A stretch of DNA of 9,544 bases, taken from NCBI GenBank assembly GCA_031273545.1, contig JAISRQ010000141.1, forward strand, positions 1 through 9,544. The letters are read 5' to 3'. The notes beneath the pieces are model-generated. The model ran no database searches. It saw only the letters and a program-made list of their open reading frames with translations, and was not told where the DNA came from. Numbering within the stretch: position 1 is the first letter of the stretch; each line of letters begins with the position of its first letter. The position numbers were made by a program, and so were the translations under genes. The DNA is from Holosporales bacterium (GTDB taxonomy: Bacteria > Pseudomonadota > Alphaproteobacteria > BNTO01). Positions 1 through 6,181 of the stretch are shown one piece after another.

Positions 1-887
1 CTGTTACACATGCACACATGGAAAATTTTGAGTCAATTGACTCGCTTGCATATGAAAAGGCCATGCTTTTTTCAGGATTATGCCCAAATGGAGTGGTAGT
101 TGTGGATAAAGAAAGCTGCCAAGCTTTCCCAATTATTCCACATTTGGCGAAAGAATTTGGCGCAATTGATGTGATTACAGTTGGCAAAGATGCAGATGTG
201 CAAATCGTAAATTCAAAGGTTTGCAATAATGCAACGCACGTAACAGTAGAAGCAGGCGGAGTAACGTTTGAGTACGCGATTCAGTCCGTGGGGGCGCATT
301 TTGTACTGGATAGCGCAATTGCGTTCGCTTCGGCAATGTGCGCGGCGTTTGACGGGACACTGAAGAATATCGTCCACGAACATGGAGAGGAGATAAAGAA
401 TGTGTTTTGCCCTGTCATGAATAATCTAAAACCAATTGCAGGACGAGGACAAACGTACATGCTTGCGTTGGATGATAAACGCGAAATCACGGTAATTGAC
501 GACGCATATAATGCGAATTTGACGTCGATGCTGTCTGGGTTAAGGTCTTTTGAGTGTGCTAGCGGAAAGCGAAGAGTCGCAGTAATTGGGGATATGCTTG
601 CATTAGGGGAGATGACGACGCGGGCCCATGAGCAACTTTTTGAGGCGCTCGCACATAGTAATATCGACAAGATTTACGCTGTAGGAATGCTTGTACGTCC
701 GCATTTCGCGAAAATTCCAGCCCACAAGCAAGGACGGCTAGCGTCGTCCCGGGAGGAGCTTGAGGCGATCCTTTTTCACGAGCTGCAGCATGGAGACGTT
801 GTTTGGGTGAAGGCATCCAATGCGGTCGGGTTATATGGGTTGTTTGGTGACCTAACGGAGAGGGTGCAAGCGGATATCGCTGCGTAG
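1..887 (+). CDS. murF: UDP-N-acetylmuramoyl-tripeptide--D-alanyl-D-alanine ligase, 3' part (start lies before the window)
   Basis: MurF joins D-Ala-D-Ala to UDP-MurNAc-tripeptide in the cytoplasm, the last ATP-driven step of the peptidoglycan precursor. The frame is open to the left edge: before the first ATG (18) it reads V-T-H-A-H, continuing into MENFES, which matches the Mur ligase region of the form N-x-x-x-A-H-x-E-x-F-x-S. The gene therefore starts outside the window and about 294 residues are visible. Counting from that ATG, further family motifs are GRGQ (142-145), IDDAYNAN (160-167), the C-terminal-domain segment VAVIGDMLALGE (187-198) followed by HE (204-205), and the terminal VKASN (263-267), where most MurF have V-K-G-S. 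The N-terminal domain and P-loop are not visible. It ends with TAG. The next gene is not mraY or murD, so the usual division and cell-wall cluster order is broken here. The family call is confident; activity cannot be judged from a fragment. Confidence 0.93.
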   Translation, partial: VTHAHMENFESIDSLAYEKAMLFSGLCPNGVVVVDKESCQAFPIIPHLAKEFGAIDVITVGKDADVQIVNSKVCNNATHVTVEAGGVTFEYAIQSVGAHFVLDSAIAFASAMCAAFDGTLKNIVHEHGEEIKNVFCPVMNNLKPIAGRGQTYMLALDDKREITVIDDAYNANLTSMLSGLRSFECASGKRRVAVIGDMLALGEMTTRAHEQLFEALAHSNIDKIYAVGMLVRPHFAKIPAHKQGRLASSREELEAILFHELQHGDVVWVKASNAVGLYGLFGDLTERVQADIAA

Positions 888-1149
888 GTTCACGGGGGAT
901 TATCATATATCGCAAGAAATATACCCACTCCTAGAGTGATTACATACGTTTCGGCCGGTCAAACGCTTGCGATTCTTAGTTTTTGGTTCGTACTCTTTGC
1001 GGAACACAGTACGCGATTATCACATGAGATTCACTATTGTCCACTCTTTTTTACACCAAAACAAAAAAATATATAAAACAGTCCATAAAACTAGGGTTAT
1101 TAGCTGGCTTTACACGGACTTCCAATGCATCAATTCTAAGAAATGACAA
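888..1149. other. Intergenic region between murF and the secreted-protein gene
   Basis: No reading frame here has a start, length or composition suggesting a gene. It contains two weak hairpins: CACTC-CTA-GAGTG (926-938), and CGTTT (947-951) pairing with AAACG (961-965) around a GGCCGG-containing loop. The second is followed some 15 bases later by a short T run, so it might help end murF transcription, but the stem is only 5 bp and I do not call it a terminator. The right part is A-rich. A weak promoter-like pair (TTGCGA at 967, TACTCT at 991, 18-base spacer) is also visible, but the better promoter lies at 1150. Confidence 0.5.
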
Positions 1150-1178
1150 TTGACATCGCAAGTGCACGATGGTAAAAA
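1150..1178 (+). promoter_or_regulatory. Sigma70-type promoter for the 742-aa secreted protein gene
   Basis: A perfect -35 hexamer TTGACA (1150-1155) is followed after 17 bases by TAAAAA (1173-1178), which matches four of six -10 positions. Transcription would begin near 1185, giving a leader of about 29 bases before the ATG at 1214. The -10 match is imperfect, but the spacing and the ribosome binding site downstream agree. The upstream in-frame ATG at 1169 would lie inside this promoter, which argues against it as the start. Confidence 0.55.
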
Positions 1179-1200
1179 ATACAAACAGGTATATATTGTC

Positions 1201-1205
1201 GAGGA
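1201..1205 (+). promoter_or_regulatory. Ribosome binding site that fixes the start at 1214
   Basis: GAGGA sits 8 bases before the ATG at 1214. No comparable site precedes the in-frame ATG at 1169. Starting at 1214 also puts a textbook signal peptide directly at the N-terminus. Confidence 0.65.
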
Positions 1206-1213
1206 AAAATATA

Positions 1214-3442
1214 ATGAGGAATGCGTTTCGGGGGAAAATATTTATAGGCTTATCTCTATTGGGGATTAGTGTTTGCACGGAATGTGTGCAAGCAACAAGT
1301 GCTGTTGAGCCGAGCACGGATGCAGGTCTAGTACAACAAAGGTTCGACGCAGCATTTGCACCATTTAAAGCGATATTAGATGAAGTCGGTGGACCAAGGT
1401 GGGAAGAGTATGCTGCGGTTGCGAATGACTACCTCAATTTTGTACACAATAAAGGATGTACAACAGGTGTTCGGTTCTTCTCTAGCACTTTTTACTATTT
1501 GCGCAGCTTCCTGAGGATATGTCAGAACGCAGAACATGACGCCCAAAGTAACCCGAAGGCCCTTTGTCTATTAGTGAACCTGATTGCCCAAAGAGATGAT
1601 CTCAACCCATTCTTGTCTACTATGCTAAGAATGACTGGCAGGTATACAAATATCGTTGCTGCATTAGATGCAATACCTGCTAAAACGTCCCGACTAAAGA
1701 TTGAAGAACTAAAGCGAGACTCTACCATTCGACGTGCTGAGCTTGCTGCTGAATTACCTGAAGGCACGATAAAAAGAGGACTCGACTATGTGATACGTAG
1801 GAAGAAGGAAGCGCAGGATACCATTGAATCGAAAAATTCTAGTATAAATGATAAACAAAGACAGTGTGGTACACTACGCGAAAAAAATGCGATCAATCTT
1901 GCCAAAGTAACAGAGTTATATGAGATTGACCCACAAGAGATTGAAGATGCTTATCAGTGGGTATCACAAGTGCAGACGTTGGAGGATATGGAATCACAAA
2001 ATAATGCGGAAATAGAACGTATTCAAACGGAGATTCATAACTTAGAAAAAGATATAGCCGACACAACGGATGACTGTACAAGATTGTTGAATGAAAATGC
2101 TGATGTTGTAACGGTTATGAGTGCTCTGTTCGGTTCTGCATCCGGAGGAGACGATGAAGGAGATAGTGCCAGACAAAAACGCATTGATAAATTTTTACAA
2201 GACTACATGGACTCTACGAAAAGAGTTGACGCACTTAAATCTGAACTTGCTGTGGAGAATGAAAATTCAGATCTTTGTAACATGATTATAAGGGCGGATG
2301 AACATGTACGTAACATTCCAAAATTTGTTGAGGATTTTGTAGATTTATGGACAAGCCATTGTGATCAAAAAAGTGCGATATTTGCTTATATTTTCAACAA
2401 CTATCAAAGGCAGCTTCGTGAAATACTTTGCCTTGAAATGATTGGTGGAAGCGTGTTTTTGAGTGAAATATTAAGTTCATACTTCTCAGGCCAGGATTTC
2501 GCACTGAGGCAGTTAGTGCCATATATTTATGACGCAGTAAAGATGAATCCGTCGTCAAGGGCGCATTTGACATCATTGCAGGGTTTTGGCAATTTTGCAG
2601 ACGTTGACAGCATCAAAGCGCTTGCAGATTTGTTTTATCCAGGAAATGCTCCTGCTTTTCTCGACTCGTTTTCAAAGTTTGCTAACAATGGACTCGATAC
2701 GCAGGTAAAGGCTCTCGTCTATGGAATTTTCCAAAAGATTTATAATTCCAAAGATTACAGAGATGAGGGAAAGGATGAATTGCAATATATTTTCAACAAA
2801 AGCAAAATTTCGCTTGCAACGCTTGTTCTAGAGCAGTGGGACAATTCAGTTCCACATGATGATGAAGCGTCTTCATTGCAAGAGAATGTCGACGCTAGAC
2901 TCAACCATTGGAAGACAGAGATGAAGAGCGCTCTTTTTGGGATCATTAAAGCAGGGATTACACCAAAAGACTACGCGAAAGTTCAAAGATTCGTCTCTAT
3001 ATTAGGACAAAATGTTAATGCGTCAGGCTGGAACGTATTTAGCGAAATACAGGACTATTTCAGGGATCATATTACAACCGCGGACTTGCCAAACGTAACT
3101 AAATCACTTTTGACCTTATTCATTAATTTCGGAAATATTAACCATTCTCCTGAAGGGACTGGTTGTGTTAACTACAGCTTATTAAATATGTTCTTCGCAA
3201 TAGAGAGTGAAGTTTCTAATAGTGAATACATATTAAATATGGAGTACTGTTCAGCACAAGACGCAGCACGGAATTTAGGGATATTTTCGGGACTGTGTTC
3301 AGTACCACTGAGCGTAAGAGGTGTACGTCGCGTTATCGGGAATACTATGAACTTCGTTTTGGGCTTTAACTACGTGCCACGTGACCGTCTTTCTGAATCT
3401 GGCCGAATCATGGCAAGCTTTCTGGACAGTCTAATGAAATAA
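1214..3442 (+). CDS. Large exported helical / coiled-coil protein, family not recognised
   Basis: I do not recognise this 742-aa protein. The start at 1214 is chosen over the ATG at 1169 because of the promoter, the Shine-Dalgarno site and the signal peptide. Residues 1-30 form a Sec signal: basic MRNAFRGK, hydrophobic IFIGLSLLGISV, and a probable cut after QATSA. No later hydrophobic segment is long enough for a clear membrane anchor, so the product is probably periplasmic, surface-exposed or secreted. The mature chain looks almost wholly alpha-helical. Charged heptad-like stretches at about 190-295 (rich in E, K, Q, I and L) and 320-355 suggest coiled coils, separated by an acidic, glycine-containing linker (about 306-318). 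The C-terminal half resembles helical-repeat scaffolds in composition, without a motif I can name. Several Cys are spread through the mature part, consistent with disulfides in an oxidising compartment. It ends with TAA and stands alone, followed by a long palindrome. An effector or envelope scaffold role is a guess; that it is a real gene is not in doubt. Confidence 0.85.
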   Translation: MRNAFRGKIFIGLSLLGISVCTECVQATSAVEPSTDAGLVQQRFDAAFAPFKAILDEVGGPRWEEYAAVANDYLNFVHNKGCTTGVRFFSSTFYYLRSFLRICQNAEHDAQSNPKALCLLVNLIAQRDDLNPFLSTMLRMTGRYTNIVAALDAIPAKTSRLKIEELKRDSTIRRAELAAELPEGTIKRGLDYVIRRKKEAQDTIESKNSSINDKQRQCGTLREKNAINLAKVTELYEIDPQEIEDAYQWVSQVQTLEDMESQNNAEIERIQTEIHNLEKDIADTTDDCTRLLNENADVVTVMSALFGSASGGDDEGDSARQKRIDKFLQDYMDSTKRVDALKSELAVENENSDLCNMIIRADEHVRNIPKFVEDFVDLWTSHCDQKSAIFAYIFNNYQRQLREILCLEMIGGSVFLSEILSSYFSGQDFALRQLVPYIYDAVKMNPSSRAHLTSLQGFGNFADVDSIKALADLFYPGNAPAFLDSFSKFANNGLDTQVKALVYGIFQKIYNSKDYRDEGKDELQYIFNKSKISLATLVLEQWDNSVPHDDEASSLQENVDARLNHWKTEMKSALFGIIKAGITPKDYAKVQRFVSILGQNVNASGWNVFSEIQDYFRDHITTADLPNVTKSLLTLFINFGNINHSPEGTGCVNYSLLNMFFAIESEVSNSEYILNMEYCSAQDAARNLGIFSGLCSVPLSVRGVRRVIGNTMNFVLGFNYVPRDRLSESGRIMASFLDSLMK

Positions 3443-3451
3443 ATCGATGGA

Positions 3452-3549
3452 GTAGGACCACTCGCGTATCATGACGTAAACCATTTCGCAATGGAAAAAC
3501 TGTGCCGTTTTGCATGGAATGTTTTACCATAATTGGCGAGTGGGTCTAC
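3452..3549. repeat. ~98-nt imperfect palindrome (long hairpin) directly after the secreted-protein gene
   Basis: The outer arms 3452-3465 and 3536-3549 pair at 13 of 14 positions, counting one G-T. An inner block 3476-3485 pairs with 3518-3527 at 9 of 10 positions, and short pairings between them (3468-3473 with 3528-3533) keep the two strands in register. The centre (3495-3511) has AAAAC opposite GTTTT around a 6-base loop. It begins 10 bases after the TAA stop of the upstream gene. It could act as a transcription terminator or 3' stabiliser, or be a palindromic mobile element of the kind known in several alphaproteobacterial genomes. There is no T run directly after the stem, so a simple intrinsic terminator is not a good fit. 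Confidence 0.65.
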
Positions 3550-3610
3550 TATAACTATCCAAATAAACGAAGTTTTCTTCTTTGGTTTTTTGTACCACTC
3601 TGCCACATAT

Positions 3611-3676
3611 AGGCCCACAAATATTGCGGTTCCCCAGTGCACCTTGCTCCAAATGATTACTAACTTTTGGGAGAGT
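3611..3676 (+). repeat. Possible degenerate single copy of the 92-bp hairpin repeat
   Basis: The left end AGGCCCACAAATATTGCGGT resembles the start of unit 3 of the downstream array (AGGCCCAAAAATTGCGGT at 6030-6047), with a 2-base insertion and one substitution. The right end carries CTTTTGGGAGAG, close to CTTTTGGGGAG at the end of a unit. The distance between the ends is about 10 bases shorter than in the array, and the middle barely aligns. By eye this could be an old copy with deletions. Chance similarity is not excluded. Confidence 0.3.
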
Positions 3677-3790
3677 TGTTCCCTTAGTGGGCTGTTTTTA
3701 TACGCAACCTTTTCGGAGCACAACTTTCGTCATTTCACGTAGGGGTAGCTATTTTTTTTAAGAAGATATTACTGATCAATCGCTGTAAAC

Positions 3791-3820
3791 AAAAGCTATT
3801 GCTTTTTTGTTCTGTTTTTT
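3791..3820 (+). terminator. Weak intrinsic-terminator-like hairpin
   Basis: AAAAGC (3791-3796) and GCTTTT (3801-3806) form a 6-bp stem with a TATT loop, followed by a T-rich tract. The stem is A+T-rich with only two G-C pairs and lies about 350 bases past the nearest upstream stop codon, so function is doubtful. Confidence 0.22.
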
Positions 3821-4116
3821 TTATTTGCGAGAAAGATTCGTAGAGTGAATAAGAGCACTACTGTAAAGATGGACAATCATCGTGAAATTTGTTTTCATTT
3901 AGTATGTACAAATGGTCCCAAAAAGCACGAACCAGGAATTTAATAAAAGTCAGGTTTTGTTCGTAAAAAGTCCACAATGTTGTGACGAGGGGAAGTGGCA
4001 GCAAAGGCCAACGTTCCTCAACAGACAAGATAGTGTTGGTTATTTGAATAAACAAAAGCTCATCATTCGCATTATTTTATGTTTTTCTTCCTGGGGGCAG
4101 TTTGGTTCACAACAAC

Positions 4117-4120
4117 GGAG
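4117..4120 (+). promoter_or_regulatory. Ribosome binding site of metG
   Basis: GGAG lies 6 bases before the ATG at 4127. The alternative GTG at 4175 has no correctly spaced site: the only GGAG there overlaps the start codon itself. This supports 4127 as the ancestral start and means the TGA at 4166 lies inside the translated region. Confidence 0.7.
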
Positions 4121-4126
4121 TTTACT

Positions 4127-5824
4127 ATGCCAAAGCGATATCTAGTCACAAGTGCACTTCCTTACTGAAATGGAGTGAAACACATCGGAAACCTAATCGG
4201 CTCGATGCTCCCTGGGGACGTCTTCGCGCGCTACCTTCGTCAAGAAGGGCACGAGGTCCTGTATATATGCGGAACAGATGAGCACGGCACTCCTGCTGAA
4301 TTAGCAGCCCAAGAAGCAGGGCTCCCCGTTGAAGAATATTGCGCAAAAATGTACGAAGTCCAAAAGCAAAGTTATGAGCGCTTCGACATTGCGTTTGACT
4401 ATTTTGGGCGAACATCCTCTCCTGCGAATCATGAGCTAACAGCAATGATTTTCGAGCGCCTGTACGAAAATGGGTACATCGAAGAAAAATACATTCAGCA
4501 ATACTATTCGCATGTTGATGGACGCTTCCTCCCAGACCGCTACGTCGAAGGAGTATGCCCTCATTGCGGCTACGAAAAGGCCCGCGGGGATCAGTGCGAT
4601 GGCTGTGGGACGTTGCTTGACCCTGAAGAGCTGATTAATCCGTACTCCGTAATTAGTAAAAGTCGCGACATTGCGCTTACCCAGACGCAGCATTTTTTCC
4701 TCAACATCCCCAAGCTTGAATCAGAGGTTTTGGCGTGGGTAGATCAGCAGGATAACTGGCAAGACATCGTACGGGGCATTGCACACAAGTGGATCAAAGA
4801 GGGGCTCCAGTCACGCTGTATCACGCGAGACCTCAAGTGGGGAATAAAAGTTCCGTCGCGATACCAAAAAGACAAAACGCAAGATAAGGTGTTTTACGTA
4901 TGGTTTGATGCGCCAAACGGCTACGTAAGCATAACAAAGGACTGGGCAAGTGCATCCGGCGACAGCGAATCATGGAAGCAGTGGTGGCTGCCGGAACATA
5001 GCGACGACGTGTTTTATGTTCAGTTCATGGCCAAAGATAATGTTCCTTTTCATACGATTTTTTGGCCATCAATGTTGATTGGGACCGGGCTTCCGTTTAA
5101 AAAGGTCGACGACATAAAAGGGTTCAACTGGCTCACATACGACAAGGGCAAATTTTCTACAAGCCAAAAGCGTGGAGTGTTTGTGGATAAGGCGCTGGAG
5201 TTGTTCCCTGCGGATTATTGGCGCTATTACTTGCTTGCAAATTGCCCAGAGTCTGCGGATGCGGATTTTACGTTTGAATCGTTTGCCGCAACTGTGAATA
5301 AGGACTTGGCAGATATTTTAGGGAATTTTATAAATAGGACTTGGACTTTATTGAAGAAGTATTTTGACTTAAAGGTTCCGCCTTGCTCGATCGGGAGCGC
5401 AAGCGATTTGGAAGATACGTGTAAAAAGATTACGGCGGACATATCTGAGCTTTTGATGGCGAGGAAGTTCAGACAAGCGACAAATGCCCTGAGGGCGCTG
5501 TGGGTCGTGGGAAATGAATACATTACAGAAAATGAGCCGTGGCGAACGCTGAAAACGGACCCGCAGGAGGGAGGGGAAGTGTTGGCGCATTGTGTGCATC
5601 TACTGCGGACGTTTGCGATTGCAAGTGCGCCGTTTATTCCTCATACCTCTCAGAAAATAGCGGAAATGCTAAATATCGAGAATGTTGCAAATACACCGAT
5701 ATCTGATTCTGTTTGTTTTGATTATTTTAAAGAGGGACATGCACTGCGCGATAGTGGAGTGTTTTTTGAAAAAATAGATGAAGAAAAGGTTAAGGCGCTT
5801 ACGGAAAAGTACAGAGGAAAGTAG
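4127..5824 (+). CDS. metG: Methionyl-tRNA synthetase with an in-frame TGA at codon 14
   Basis: MetG charges tRNA-Met with methionine in the cytoplasm, a class I synthetase reaction essential for translation. Numbering from the ATG at 4127 (565 codons), the frame reads PKRYLVTSALPY (2-13), then TGA (14), then NGVKHIGN. Relatives in this subfamily read ALPYINGIKHLGN, so homology clearly continues across the stop. Visible motifs are HIGN (19-22, the HIGH signature), a four-Cys zinc knuckle (144, 147, 157, 160), WFDAP (259-263), KFSTS (342-346, the KMSKS equivalent of this subfamily) and a helical anticodon-binding domain to the end. There is no C-terminal tRNA-binding extension. The good ribosome site before 4127 supports that start. 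A restart at GTG 4175 would give 550 residues but lose the first beta strand and the A-L-P-Y residues that line the ATP/methionine pocket, so that product would probably be inactive. The remaining 551 codons are uninterrupted. Possible explanations are a recent nonsense mutation, suppression or recoding, or a sequence error. Confidence 0.9.
4166..4168 (+). other. In-frame TGA inside the metG N-terminal motif
   Basis: The TGA replaces the variable residue of the A-L-P-Y-x-N-G motif (Ile, Val or Ala in relatives). TGA as Trp is unlikely: about 28 Trp codons in the window are all TGG, no other gene is broken by TGA, and cckA ends in TGA. No convincing selenocysteine-type hairpin is visible just downstream. 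Confidence 0.9.
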
Positions 5825-5830
5825 GTACCT

Positions 5831-6137
5831 GTAAACATCCCGGGGTCCCCAAAGATTGCGGCTAATAAAGTAAATAATCGCAAATGTTTGTTGAATCAAA
5901 AAGTCCGTAATCTTTTGGGGAATAAATAGACTGGGGAGGCCCAAAGATTGCGGCCAATAAAGTGAGTAATCATAAATGTTTGTTTCCTTTAAAACTCTGT
6001 GATCTTTTGGGGAGTAAACATACCCGGGAGGCCCAAAAATTGCGGTCAGCAAAATGAACAATCACAAATGTTTGTTGAATTTAACACTCCGTAATCTTTT
6101 GGGGAGTAAACATACCCGGGGGCCCCCGCAATATTTG
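5831..6137. repeat. Array of three 92-bp tandem repeats, each forming a long hairpin
   Basis: Units start at 5848, 5940 and 6032, exactly 92 bases apart, and align without gaps. Hand counts give about 80% identity for unit 1 to 2 and 83% for unit 2 to 3. A partial unit end (GTAAACAT-CCCGGGG, 5831-5845) precedes them. After unit 3 a truncated element carries CCGCAATATTTG (6126-6137), a left-arm-like sequence in inverted orientation. In each unit CCCAAAGATTGCGG (left) pairs with the right arm CCGTAATCTTTTGGGG, with one bulged T, across a loop of about 43 bases. Right arms lie at 5905-5920, 5997-6012 and 6089-6104. The array fills the gap between convergent metG and nuoN, which fits a two-way transcription barrier, an RNA-stabilising 3' region, or an expanded palindromic element similar in concept to REP/BIME or rickettsial palindromic elements. 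I cannot assign it to a named family. Minus-strand peptides read from it are a by-product of the repeat. Confidence 0.85.
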
Positions 6138-6181
6138 ATGATTCGGGATATTGATTCTGAGCAGGACAGCATTTACGTACG

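Larger units (their letters stand above)
3550..4116. other. Gene-poor stretch upstream of metG
   Basis: Open frames here are short, lack ribosome binding sites and give low-complexity or unrecognisable peptides, so I call no gene. The minus-strand frame covering 3469-3723 is partly made of the palindrome and begins only at a TTG. A possible degenerate repeat copy (3611-3676) and a weak terminator-like hairpin (3791-3820) are listed separately. TTGAAT (4044-4049) and CATTAT (4070-4075) are promoter-like but 20 bases apart, so the metG promoter is not identified. The region may be a decayed gene or a repeat graveyard. Confidence 0.45.

Noticed and set aside
1169..1213. Upstream ATG start giving a 757-aa version of the secreted protein
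   Set aside because: It falls inside the likely promoter, lacks a ribosome site and would place 15 polar residues before the signal peptide.
3469..3723. 84-aa minus-strand frame with a hydrophobic, Trp-rich middle
   Set aside because: It starts only at TTG with a stop just upstream, has no ribosome site, and its C-terminal third is the palindrome read as protein. No recognisable domain.
3912..4145. 77-aa plus-strand frame overlapping the start of metG
   Set aside because: Composition looks random, there is no ribosome site, and it overlaps the metG ribosome site and start in another frame.
4166..4168. TGA read as tryptophan (alternative genetic code)
   Set aside because: About 28 Trp codons across five genes are all TGG, roughly 2,700 other codons contain no internal TGA, cckA ends in TGA at the expected place, and Trp is not expected at this MetG position.
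4175..5824. GTG at 4175 as the natural metG start
   Set aside because: It has no correctly spaced ribosome site, and the 16 codons before it (apart from the TGA) are clearly homologous MetG sequence, including A-L-P-Y.
5669..6061. 130-aa minus-strand frame with repeated peptide segments
   Set aside because: The repetition is simply the 92-bp array translated, and it runs into the metG coding strand. No ribosome site or plausible protein features.
6126..6137. 12-base exact reverse match between CCGCAATATTTG and 3618-3629 taken alone as proof of a repeat family
   Set aside because: Several 12-base matches are expected by chance in a window of this size. It is used only as supporting context for the array.
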